Positions 31,521-39,545 of a DNA stretch of 64,000 nucleotides are shown here, piece after piece. A program made the position numbers and the translations under genes. How positions within the stretch are numbered: position 1 is the stretch's first letter; the number at the start of each line of letters is the position of its first letter. The stretch is from an uncultured Bacteroidaceae bacterium (GTDB lineage: Bacteria; Bacteroidota; Bacteroidia; Bacteroidales; Bacteroidaceae). The notes beneath the pieces are model-generated. The model saw only the letters and a list, made by a program, of their open reading frames with translations. It was not told the DNA's origin and ran no database searches. The stretch spans positions 1,494 through 65,493 of the forward strand of contig CAJOJD010000009.1 in NCBI GenBank assembly GCA_905234745.1, in the 5' to 3' direction.

Positions 31521-32507
31521 ATGAAGAATTCCGCCATTATACTGACGTTGCTCTTTGTGGCCATCTCCTGCGGAGGGCGCAAGGCATCGTCTACAACCCT
31601 GCAGGCCAAGGTTGAAACACCTGAATTCTGCGCCGACAGTGCCTACAACTACATAAAGGCACAGACAGATTTCGGACCGCGTGTGCCCAATACCAAGGCG
31701 CATGACGATTGCGGAATCTGGCTTGGAGCGAAACTCTCCTTCCTTGGAGCCGACAAGGTATATTTTCAGAACTATGATGCCAAGACATTTGACGGCAACA
31801 CTCTGAAATGTACCAACATCATTGGCAGTTTCAATCCCGAAAGCACCGCCCGTGTGATTCTCTGTTCACACTGGGACAGCCGTCCTTGGGCCGACAACGA
31901 CCCCGATCCGGCCAACTGGACCAAACCGGTTGATGCCGCCAACGACGGAGCCAGCGGCGTGGCCGTGATACTTGAGATAGCCCGCCTGATGAAAAAGCAG
32001 GCTCCTGAAATAGGAGTAGACTGCATATTCCTGGATGCCGAGGATTGGGGACCGGGTGACAGTTATCAGGGTAATGACTCTGAAAGATGGTGGGGACTTG
32101 GCACTCAATACTGGGCCAGGAATCCGCACGCTGAGGGTTACCGCGCACGTTACGCCATACTTCTGGACATGGTGGGCGGCAAGGGAGCGTCATTCTGCCG
32201 TGAAGGTTATTCAATCATGTTCGGCAAGCATGTGGTCGACAAGGTCTGGGGAGCTGCCGCCAAACTGGGTTACGGCTCACTGTTCCTGCCTGTCGACGGA
32301 GGTTACGTGACCGATGACCACTATTACATAAACAGGATTGCACGCATACCGTCCATAGACATCGTACCTTACCTTCCAAACTGCAAGGAGAGTTCTTTCG
32401 GACCTACATGGCATACCACCAAGGACAATATTGACAATATTGACAAAAAAGTACTGGAGGCTGTCGGCAAGACGCTTATTGAGGTAATATACAACGAAAA
32501 ACCATGA
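31521..32507 (+). CDS. M28-family metallopeptidase lipoprotein
   Basis: A 328-residue exported protein with a lipobox (LLFVAISCGG). The M28 zinc-hydrolase domain shows ligands in CSHWDSRPWADND (His/Asp), ANDGASGVAVILE (Asp) and DAEDWGPGDS (Glu-Asp). A late segment GYVTDDHYYINRI holds the last ligand region. It resembles bacterial glutaminyl cyclases/M28 aminopeptidases, so either peptide cleavage or N-terminal pyroglutamate formation is possible. The start at 31521 follows cysS by one base; an in-frame ATG at 31494 lies inside cysS. It overlaps sufE by 4 bases (ATGA). Confidence 0.86.
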   Translation: MKNSAIILTLLFVAISCGGRKASSTTLQAKVETPEFCADSAYNYIKAQTDFGPRVPNTKAHDDCGIWLGAKLSFLGADKVYFQNYDAKTFDGNTLKCTNIIGSFNPESTARVILCSHWDSRPWADNDPDPANWTKPVDAANDGASGVAVILEIARLMKKQAPEIGVDCIFLDAEDWGPGDSYQGNDSERWWGLGTQYWARNPHAEGYRARYAILLDMVGGKGASFCREGYSIMFGKHVVDKVWGAAAKLGYGSLFLPVDGGYVTDDHYYINRIARIPSIDIVPYLPNCKESSFGPTWHTTKDNIDNIDKKVLEAVGKTLIEVIYNEKP

Positions 32508-32926
32508 CAATAGACGAACTTCAGGAAGAGGTTATTGAGGAATTCAGCGCCTTTGACGACTGGATGGACAAATACCAGATGATCATAGACCTGGGCAATG
32601 AACAACCTCCGTTGGATCCTGCATACAAAACCGAGGATAATCTGATTGACGGATGCCAGAGCCGTGTATGGCTGCATGCGTATATGCAGGACGGACTTGT
32701 ACACTTTGAGGCAGACAGCGATGCAATCATTACCAAAGGGCTTATAGCACTGCTTATTCGTGTCCTCTCTGACCACACACCACATGAAATCCTGGAAAGT
32801 GACGTGCATTTCATTGATGCCATTGGGCTAACCCAGCACCTTTCGCCTACCCGCAGCAATGGACTGTTATCAATGCTCAAACAGATTAAAACGTATGCTC
32901 TTGCATACTCACAGACCAAATCTTGA
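32504..32926 (+). CDS. sufE: SufE-family sulfur acceptor
   Basis: A 140-residue protein. The catalytic Cys that takes sulfur from SufS lies in NLIDGCQSRVWL at about residue 49. The N-terminal helix (IEEFSAFDDWMDKYQMIIDL) and the segment LIRVLSDHTPHEIL are typical. It would support Fe-S cluster assembly. It is the last gene of the purE-ispG-cysS-M28-sufE run, overlapping the M28 gene by 4 bases. Confidence 0.93.
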   Translation: MTIDELQEEVIEEFSAFDDWMDKYQMIIDLGNEQPPLDPAYKTEDNLIDGCQSRVWLHAYMQDGLVHFEADSDAIITKGLIALLIRVLSDHTPHEILESDVHFIDAIGLTQHLSPTRSNGLLSMLKQIKTYALAYSQTKS

Positions 32927-32953
32927 TAAAGTGACCAGAATTTTATAAATTTG
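32923..32953 (+). promoter_or_regulatory. Promoter of the truncated paaK copy
   Basis: TTG (32923-32925), exactly 20 bases, then TAAATTTG (32946-32953). It overlaps the end of sufE. The same arrangement stands before the intact paaK at 33114-33144, so it was duplicated with the gene start. Confidence 0.75.
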
Positions 32954-33090
32954 CAACGCAAAAAAGAAAACAACGTATAAATATACAAATATGAACAGCA
33001 AATACTGGAATGAGGAGATTGAGACAATGCCTCGCAAGCAACTGGTGAAATTGCAGGTGTTGAAACACAAGTAAAATCTGCAGCTACATT
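32938..33090 (+). pseudogene. Truncated duplicate of the paaK 5' end
   Basis: From 32938 on, the sequence copies the paaK promoter region, leader and first ~24 codons found at 33129-33260, offset by 191-192 bases. The copy starts with ATG at 32991 and reads MNSKYWNEEIETMPRKQLVK (paaK: MNGKYWNEEIETMPRKQLEK), then diverges and stops at 33072-33074 after 27 codons. Some similarity in sequence may go on to about 33090. This is best read as the remnant of a second paaK gene, or a partial duplication. The small peptide could still be made because the promoter is intact. Confidence 0.8.
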
Positions 33091-33113
33091 TGTTATTGCT
33101 AAAGGTCAAAAAG

Positions 33114-33144
33114 TTGAACAACTCATTTGAATTTTATAAATTTG
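33114..33144 (+). promoter_or_regulatory. Promoter of the paaK-ior operon
   Basis: TTG (33114-33116), exactly 20 bases, then TAAATTTG (33137-33144). It gives a start near 33151 and a leader of about 32 bases to the paaK ATG at 33183. Confidence 0.78.
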
Positions 33145-33182
33145 CAAACCAAACTAACGAGTTAACGCATAATTATACAAAT

Positions 33183-34484
33183 ATGAACGGTAAATACTGG
33201 AATGAGGAGATTGAGACAATGCCCCGCAAACAGCTTGAGAAGCTGCAGGTGGAGCGTCTCAAGAAAACCGTCGAGATTGCAATGGGAAGCGAATTCTATG
33301 CTCCCAAATTCAAGGAACTGGGCATAACCCCGGAAAGTATCAAGTCTGTTGAGGATATCAAGAGATTCCCCTTCACCACAAAGAATGACCTCCGTGCCAC
33401 CTATCCTTTCGGAATCAAGTCAGTTCCCCTGGAGAAAGTAGTCCGCCTTCACTCTTCTAGCGGTACCACCGGCAATCCCACAGTAATCCTGCATTCACAG
33501 AAAGACCTTGACGAGTGGGCCGATGCTATGGCACGTTCCATGTACTGCATAGGTCTCAGGAATACCGACATCATACAGAACACTTCCGGTTACGGAATGT
33601 TCACCGGCGGTCTGGGCATTCAGTATGCAGCAGAGCGTCTGGGCGCACTTACCGTTCCCGCAGGTGCAGGTAACAGCAAGCGCCACGTAAAGTTCATCAC
33701 AGACTTCGGCACCACAGCACTGCACTGCATCCCCAGTTACGCAACCCGTCTGGCCGCCGCTTTCCAGGAGGAGGGCATCGACCCGCGTAACACTACAGTC
33801 CATACCCTTATCATCGGCGCCGAGCCCCACTCCGAGGCACAGCGCAAACGTATTGAGGAGATTTGGGGCGCAAAGGCATACAACAACTTCGGTATGAGCG
33901 AGATGTGTGGTCCCGGCGTGGCAATCGAGTGCCAGGAGCAGAACGGAATGCACATATGGGAAGACAATTATATCGTTGAGATACTGGATCCCGAGACTCT
34001 GGAGCCCGTTCCGGAGGGTGAACTCGGTGAACTGGTACTGACCACACTGAACCGTGAGGCCATGCCGCTGTTCCGCTACCGCACACGCGACCTTACACGC
34101 ATCCTGCCGGGTGACTGCCCCTGCGGCCGTACTCACGTACGTCTGGCACGTTTCCAGGGTCGTTCGGATGACATGATGATTGTCAAGGGCGTAAACATCT
34201 ATCCTATCCAGATAGAGAAGATCCTGATGCAGTTCCCCGAGCTGGCCAGCGACTACCTGATCACCATCGAGACCGTAGGAGACAACGACGAGATGACCAT
34301 CGAGGCTGAACTTGCACAGGCAACCGATGATTTCGGCATGCTCCAGAACCTTACCAAGGAGATTACACGCCGCCTTAAGGATGAGATCCTGTTAACACCC
34401 AGAGTAAAACTTGTAGGCAAGGGCGTAATCCCGCAGTCAGACGGCAAAGCCAAGAGAGTAAATGATTTGCGTCATAACCATTAA
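33183..34484 (+). CDS. paaK: Phenylacetate--CoA ligase
   Basis: A 433-residue AMP-forming acyl-CoA ligase of the phenylacetate type, making arylacetyl-CoA from the acid, ATP and CoA. Adenylate motifs: HSSSGTTGNPTVI, NNFGMSEMCGPGVAIEC, and LFRYRTRDLTRI with the C-terminal RSDDMMIVKGVNIYPIQIEKI. The start at 33183 fits the family; the open frame extends to 33090 through the promoter. It leads a run with an ACT protein, a symporter, iorAB and an aminotransferase, so its in vivo role is in arylacetate/aromatic amino-acid exchange. A truncated copy of its start lies directly upstream. Confidence 0.93.
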   Translation: MNGKYWNEEIETMPRKQLEKLQVERLKKTVEIAMGSEFYAPKFKELGITPESIKSVEDIKRFPFTTKNDLRATYPFGIKSVPLEKVVRLHSSSGTTGNPTVILHSQKDLDEWADAMARSMYCIGLRNTDIIQNTSGYGMFTGGLGIQYAAERLGALTVPAGAGNSKRHVKFITDFGTTALHCIPSYATRLAAAFQEEGIDPRNTTVHTLIIGAEPHSEAQRKRIEEIWGAKAYNNFGMSEMCGPGVAIECQEQNGMHIWEDNYIVEILDPETLEPVPEGELGELVLTTLNREAMPLFRYRTRDLTRILPGDCPCGRTHVRLARFQGRSDDMMIVKGVNIYPIQIEKILMQFPELASDYLITIETVGDNDEMTIEAELAQATDDFGMLQNLTKEITRRLKDEILLTPRVKLVGKGVIPQSDGKAKRVNDLRHNH

Positions 34485-34495
34485 TAAAGGAGATT

Positions 34496-34912
34496 ATGAA
34501 GACTATCAAGCAGATTTCAATTTTTCTTGAGAACCAGCGCGGCAAACTCAGCGACATCCTGACCGCTCTCAAGGACCAGAACATAGAGATCCAGGCAGCA
34601 TCAGTAGCCGATACTACCGAGTACGGCATACTGCGCCTTATCACTTCAGATCAGATAAAAGCAGCCCGTCTGCTTTCGGCCAAGGGTAACCTGGTTAACC
34701 TGAACGAGGTACTGGCCATCCAGGTGGAACCCGATACCGCCGCTTTTGCCGATGCAATCGATGCACTGACATCGGGTGGTTGTTCAATCAGTTATCTCTA
34801 CACCTTCCACAAAGACGGCAAGCTGGTACTGATAATACGTCCGGCAAGTCTTGAAGTTGCGGAGCGTGTTGCCACTGAAAAAGGTCTCACCCTTATCCAG
34901 GGTTGGGAATAA
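34496..34912 (+). CDS. Tandem ACT-domain protein
   Basis: A 138-residue protein of two ACT domains (MKTIKQISIFLENQRGKLSD and GGCSISYLYTFHKDGKLVLI). ACT domains bind amino acids and related small molecules. Here it lies 11 bases after paaK, in the same place seen in other Bacteroidales paaK loci, so it may sense an aromatic amino acid and tune PaaK or IorAB. No DNA-binding domain is seen. Confidence 0.88.
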   Translation: MKTIKQISIFLENQRGKLSDILTALKDQNIEIQAASVADTTEYGILRLITSDQIKAARLLSAKGNLVNLNEVLAIQVEPDTAAFADAIDALTSGGCSISYLYTFHKDGKLVLIIRPASLEVAERVATEKGLTLIQGWE

Positions 34913-34945
34913 ATACCGGAATATTAACCATTAAACCATACCATC

Positions 34946-36529
34946 ATGTTTCTCAAGATTCTCATTCTGATATTGTTCTTTGCCGTAATGATCGGCGTCG
35001 GAATCTACTGCCGTAAAACCGCAAACAATGTACAGGGGTTTGTTCTTGGTGACCGTAAGGTTGGCTCATGGCTTACCGCTTTTGCATTCGGAACATCATA
35101 CTTTTCGGCCGTAATATTCGTAGGATATGCCGGTCAGTTCGGTTGGAAATACGGTCTGTCCGCCACATGGATAGGTCTTGGCAACGCCCTTATAGGTTCA
35201 CTGCTTGCATGGCGTATCCTGGGCCGCCGCACCCGTCTTATGACCCAGTATCTGCAGAGCGCAACCATGCCTGATTTCTTTGGACAGCGCTTCAATTCAG
35301 AGGCTCTGAAGGTAGCTGCATCAGTTATTGTATTCGTATTCCTTATTCCTTATACCGCATCTTTGTACAATGGTCTGTCACGTCTGTTTGGAATGGCATT
35401 CAATATTGACTACGGATGGTGCGTTCTTGGTATGGCTGTCCTGACCGGTATCTACGTGCTAGTAGGAGGTTACATGGCTACCGCCGTGAATGACTTCATA
35501 CAGGGTATGATAATGCTGATAGGTATAGTTGCCGTTATACTCTCTGTGCTTAACGGAAACGGCGGATTCACCGCAGCAATCGAGAAAATGTCACAGATTC
35601 CCAGCGAGGCCGCTCCAGCACTTAACGGCGCCTTTGTTTCGTTCTTTGGCCCTCAACCCATTTATCTTCTTGGTGTTGTGCTGCTCACATCTCTGGGCAC
35701 ATGGGGTCTGCCTCAGATGGTAGGTAAGTTCTACGCCATCCGCGACGAGGCCGCTATCCGCAAGGGTACATTCATATCTACCTTCTTTGCCATCATCGTG
35801 GCTGGCGGCTGCTATTTCCTCGGTGGATTCGGACGTCTGTACGGCGGTGTCATCGATTTCGCACCCAACGGAACACCTATATATGACAGCATTGTTCCTT
35901 CAATGCTCCAGACTCTGCCCGACCTGATGATCGGTGTGGTTATCATCCTGGTGCTTTCAGCATCAATGTCCACGCTTTCATCGCTGGTTCTGACATCGGG
36001 CTCAACCCTTACGCTTGACATCATCAAACCGGCTATGGCAAAGGGCGGCAAGAGCATGAGTGAGAAATCACAGCTGCTCTCAATACGTCTGCTGGTGGTA
36101 TTCTTCATTGCAGTATCATCAGTCCTTGCCATAATCCAGGCCAAAAGCTCAGTTACCTTCATAGCTCAGCTCATGGGTATATCCTGGGGTGCTCTGGCAG
36201 GTGCCTTCCTGTCTCCGTTCCTCTATGGACTCTATTGGAAAAAGACAACCAAGGCTTCTGTTTGGGCCAGCTTCATTGTAGGCGTAGCAATAATGTGCGG
36301 CTGTATGTACGGCACATTCACCAAGACAACATTCATCAGCCCGTTCTTCAGTTCACCCATCAATGCAGGTGTACTCTCAATGGTAGCAGGTCTGGTTATC
36401 GTTCCCATTGTCAGCCTGTTTACTAAGGTTAAGGAGCAGGAAAAGATTGACAAGATGTTCAGTTGCTACAACCGCGAGGTAACCGTACGCGCATCTACAT
36501 CACTCATGGATGCCGAAGACAAAAAATAA
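34946..36529 (+). CDS. Sodium:solute symporter family transporter
   Basis: A 527-residue inner-membrane protein with 12-13 hydrophobic segments, matching the SSS (solute:sodium symporter) family. N-terminal helix 1 and the loop GDRKVGSWLTAFAFGTSYFSA carry the family signature around the Na+ site. Later segments include GIVAVILSVLNG, VVIILVLSASMSTLSS and FLSPFLYGLYW. The substrate is unknown; sitting between paaK/ACT and iorAB, arylacetate, pyruvate-type acids or amino acids are plausible. Confidence 0.88.
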   Translation: MFLKILILILFFAVMIGVGIYCRKTANNVQGFVLGDRKVGSWLTAFAFGTSYFSAVIFVGYAGQFGWKYGLSATWIGLGNALIGSLLAWRILGRRTRLMTQYLQSATMPDFFGQRFNSEALKVAASVIVFVFLIPYTASLYNGLSRLFGMAFNIDYGWCVLGMAVLTGIYVLVGGYMATAVNDFIQGMIMLIGIVAVILSVLNGNGGFTAAIEKMSQIPSEAAPALNGAFVSFFGPQPIYLLGVVLLTSLGTWGLPQMVGKFYAIRDEAAIRKGTFISTFFAIIVAGGCYFLGGFGRLYGGVIDFAPNGTPIYDSIVPSMLQTLPDLMIGVVIILVLSASMSTLSSLVLTSGSTLTLDIIKPAMAKGGKSMSEKSQLLSIRLLVVFFIAVSSVLAIIQAKSSVTFIAQLMGISWGALAGAFLSPFLYGLYWKKTTKASVWASFIVGVAIMCGCMYGTFTKTTFISPFFSSPINAGVLSMVAGLVIVPIVSLFTKVKEQEKIDKMFSCYNREVTVRASTSLMDAEDKK

Positions 36530-36554
36530 GCCTAACTAACTTAATTTATAGATT

Positions 36555-37349
36555 ATGAAAAGAATTTCTCAACTCAAAGATGAGGCATTAGATGCTCTCC
36601 ATGGTAATTTCGGTAAGGCCGCTTTGGCAACCCTTGTTGTAGCTGTTATCACTGGCGCTATCAGTTCTTCTCTAAGTTTTGCCGGAGGTGGTAACATATT
36701 GGATTATATTGATGCAGTCCGCGATATGGACTACAGTGCAATGGCAGAGGCCGCAGGTGGCAGCCCGCTGATTTCACTTCTTCAGTTAGTAATAAACGTT
36801 TTATTCTTAACTCCTCTGGCTGTAGGTGTCATCAACACATACAGATTGCTTGTTCAAAGCAAGGGATCGGATAATGACATTATCGGCAACTACTTCAGAC
36901 TTGGTTTCGGCAAGCATTACTGGCACATTGTTCTGGTTTCTTTCGTTAGCGGTTTGCTGATAGCTCTTATGATTATTCCGGCAATGCTAATCCTGTTCCT
37001 TATAATCTTATTGGCTCATAATGCGGTTACTACCATAATTTTCTCAATCGCAGCCTTAGTATACGCTATTATCATCGCCTTGATGTATTCCCAGATCAAT
37101 CTTATCATCCTTGACAATCCCGAACTTGACATAATAGACACTATGCGACGTAGCCGCACGCTTATGAGTGGTTACAAGTGGAAATACTTCCTCCTGGGAC
37201 TCAGCTTCATAGGTTGGATCCTGCTGGGTATATTGACACTTTGCATCGGCTATCTGTGGCTTATCCCCTATATACAGGCAACTGAGGCAGCTTTCTACTG
37301 CGATATCAAGGGAGCCCAGGATGAGCCCCTGAAGGTTGAAGAAGCATAA
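36555..37349 (+). CDS. DUF975 family membrane protein
   Basis: A 264-residue integral membrane protein with about six hydrophobic segments (LATLVVAVITGAISSSLSF, LLQLVINVLFLTPLAVGVI, ALMIIPAMLILFLIIL, FSIAALVYAIIIALMYS). It fits DUF975, a family of unknown function. It lies 26 bases after the symporter and 15 before iorA, so it is probably co-transcribed with the aromatic acid genes, but a link in function is not shown. Codon use is slightly more AT-rich than its neighbours. Confidence 0.78.
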   Translation: MKRISQLKDEALDALHGNFGKAALATLVVAVITGAISSSLSFAGGGNILDYIDAVRDMDYSAMAEAAGGSPLISLLQLVINVLFLTPLAVGVINTYRLLVQSKGSDNDIIGNYFRLGFGKHYWHIVLVSFVSGLLIALMIIPAMLILFLIILLAHNAVTTIIFSIAALVYAIIIALMYSQINLIILDNPELDIIDTMRRSRTLMSGYKWKYFLLGLSFIGWILLGILTLCIGYLWLIPYIQATEAAFYCDIKGAQDEPLKVEEA

Positions 37350-37364
37350 TACTGACAATAAATA

Positions 37365-38969
37365 ATGAAGAAACTGTTACTTGGCGATGAAGCCATTGCA
37401 CAGGGAGCCATTGATGCCGGACTGAGCGGTGTTTACGCTTATCCCGGCACTCCCTCTACTGAGATCACTGAATACATTCAGGGTTACTGCAAGAAGAACC
37501 CTGATGAAAAGATACACAATCGCTGGTGTACCAATGAGAAGACGGCCATGGAGGCAGCTCTGGGTATGTCATTTGCCGGAAAACGCGCCCTGGTATGCAT
37601 GAAACACGTCGGTATGAACGTAGCGGCCGATCCGTTCGTAAACTCCTCCATAACCGGAGTGAACGGCGGTCTGATAGTTCTTGTGGCCGATGACCCGTCA
37701 ATGCACTCGTCACAGGATGAGCAGGATACCCGTTTCTACGGCAAGTTCGCCCTGATACCGGTTCTTGAGCCCTCATCACAGCAGGAGGCTTATGATATGA
37801 TGTCATATGCCTATGACCTGTCAGAGTCTCTCAAACTGCCGGTTCTGATGCGTACCGTGACCCGTCTGGCCCACTCACGTGCAGTGGTTTCTCTCAAGGA
37901 AAAACGTGCTCAGAATGCACTCAGCCCTGTAAGCGGAGTACGTGACTGGGTTCTGCTTCCCGCCATCGCCAAGCGCCGCTATGCATCTCTGCTGGAGCGT
38001 CAGCCCCAGATCATGCGTCTGTCGGTAGAGTCTCCTTTCAACAGTTTCAAGGCTCAGGCCAAGCGCTTCAAGATGGGTGCCATTGCCTGCGGTAACGCAT
38101 TCAACTATCTGTCCGAGTGCTATCCTGAAGGTATTCCCTTCCCCGTACTTAAGATATCTCAATACCCCATACCAGCCGAGACCATACGCACTCTTGCCGA
38201 GCAGTGTGACTCAATCATGGTCATTGAGGACGGACAGCCGTTCGTCGAGGAGCAGGTTGCAGGTATTCTTCCCTCTGACTGCAGGATTATCGGCCGTTTG
38301 ACCGGTGAATTGCCCCGTCAGGGAGAACTTAACCCCGATATCGTAAAGGCCGCTCTGGGTCTGGCTCCGCTGCCGCATCCCGAGGTAGCAAAGAACGTTG
38401 TGGCACGTCCGCCCGCCCTCTGTCAGGGTTGCGGTCACCGCAGTGTTTACGAGGCCATCAACATTGTGCTCAAGGACTACAAGGATGCCAAGGTGTTCGG
38501 CGACATAGGTTGCTACACTCTGGGTGCCCTGCCTCCTTTCCAGGCACTGGACAGCACAGTGGATATGGGTGCCAGCATCACCATGGCCAAGGGTGCCGCC
38601 GATGCAGGCGTGTTCCCCGCAGTTGCCATCATCGGTGACAGCACATTCACCCACTCCGGTATGACCGGTCTGCTGGATGCAGTAAACGAGAACGCTCCCA
38701 TTACGATCATAATCTCCGATAACCTTACCACCGGTATGACCGGCGGACAGGACAGTGCCGGTACCAACAAATTCGAGGCTATCTGCCGCGGAATCGGCGT
38801 TGACCCCGATCATCTGAAGGTTGTCGTCCCGCTGCCCCAGAACATGGAGGAGATTACACGCACACTGCGTGAGGAGATTGAGTATCGCGGCCTGTCGGTT
38901 ATCATACCGCGCCGTGAATGCATACAGACACTTGCCCGTAAGGCAAAAGCAAAAGCAGCACAGAAATGA
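37365..38969 (+). CDS. iorA: Indolepyruvate:ferredoxin oxidoreductase, alpha subunit
   Basis: A 534-residue TPP enzyme that, with IorB, converts aryl pyruvates to arylacetyl-CoA, CO2 and reduced ferredoxin, or the reverse. The N-terminal pyrimidine domain has AYPGTPSTEITE and WCTNEKTAMEAALGMSFAGK; the C-terminal TPP domain has CQGCGHRSVYEAI, IGCYTLGALPPFQ and IGDSTFTHSG. Archaeal and clostridial IorA have a further ~80-residue [4Fe-4S] ferredoxin domain; here the protein ends at RRECIQTLARKAKAKAAQK, without the Cys clusters. iorB overlaps by 4 bases (ATGA). Confidence 0.93.
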   Translation: MKKLLLGDEAIAQGAIDAGLSGVYAYPGTPSTEITEYIQGYCKKNPDEKIHNRWCTNEKTAMEAALGMSFAGKRALVCMKHVGMNVAADPFVNSSITGVNGGLIVLVADDPSMHSSQDEQDTRFYGKFALIPVLEPSSQQEAYDMMSYAYDLSESLKLPVLMRTVTRLAHSRAVVSLKEKRAQNALSPVSGVRDWVLLPAIAKRRYASLLERQPQIMRLSVESPFNSFKAQAKRFKMGAIACGNAFNYLSECYPEGIPFPVLKISQYPIPAETIRTLAEQCDSIMVIEDGQPFVEEQVAGILPSDCRIIGRLTGELPRQGELNPDIVKAALGLAPLPHPEVAKNVVARPPALCQGCGHRSVYEAINIVLKDYKDAKVFGDIGCYTLGALPPFQALDSTVDMGASITMAKGAADAGVFPAVAIIGDSTFTHSGMTGLLDAVNENAPITIIISDNLTTGMTGGQDSAGTNKFEAICRGIGVDPDHLKVVVPLPQNMEEITRTLREEIEYRGLSVIIPRRECIQTLARKAKAKAAQK

Positions 38970-39538
38970 AGACAGATATCATACTTGCAGGCGTAGGAGG
39001 ACAAGGCATCCTCTCAATCGCAACAGTCATAGGTCAGGCCGCCCTTGAGGAGGACCTCTATATCAAGCAGGCCGAGGTTCACGGAATGAGCCAGCGCGGC
39101 GGTGACGTACAGTCCAACCTGCGCATAAGCGACAAACCCATTGCCAGTGACCTTATCTCACTTGGTCAGGCCGATATCATCATAGCCATGGAACCCATGG
39201 AGGCCCTGCGTTACAAGCACTACCTGAGCAAGGACGGTTGGGTAATCACATCATCCAATCCCTTTGTAAACATAGGCAATTATCCCGATCAGAACGCAAT
39301 AATCGCAGAGCTCAAGGAACTTGGAAACGTGATCCTGATTGATACCGACGAACTTGGCAAGGAGCACAAGATGCCCAAGGCTGTCAATATGATTCTGCTG
39401 GGCGCCGCTTCAAAAGCCCTCAAGAGCATCAGTTTTGACAAACTCTGCCAGAGCGTACGCACCATTTTCGGTGCCAAGGGTGATGCAATAGTAGACATGA
39501 ACATAAAGGCCCTTGAAATTGGCCGTAACTGTGAATAA
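38966..39538 (+). CDS. iorB: Indolepyruvate:ferredoxin oxidoreductase, beta subunit
   Basis: A 190-residue gamma-type subunit (POR gamma fold) that completes the IorAB enzyme. It begins ILAGVGGQGILSIATVIGQ and has EVHGMSQRGGDVQSNLRI, the CoA-side motif of the family. It overlaps iorA by 4 bases and is followed 7 bases later by the aminotransferase, consistent with one pathway. Confidence 0.93.
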   Translation: MKTDIILAGVGGQGILSIATVIGQAALEEDLYIKQAEVHGMSQRGGDVQSNLRISDKPIASDLISLGQADIIIAMEPMEALRYKHYLSKDGWVITSSNPFVNIGNYPDQNAIIAELKELGNVILIDTDELGKEHKMPKAVNMILLGAASKALKSISFDKLCQSVRTIFGAKGDAIVDMNIKALEIGRNCE

Positions 39539-39545
39539 GAGACCG

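Noticed and set aside
33090-33182. Extension of paaK to the ATG at 33090
   Set aside because: It would cover the promoter boxes at 33114-33144, and the family N-terminus is MNGKYWNEE at 33183.
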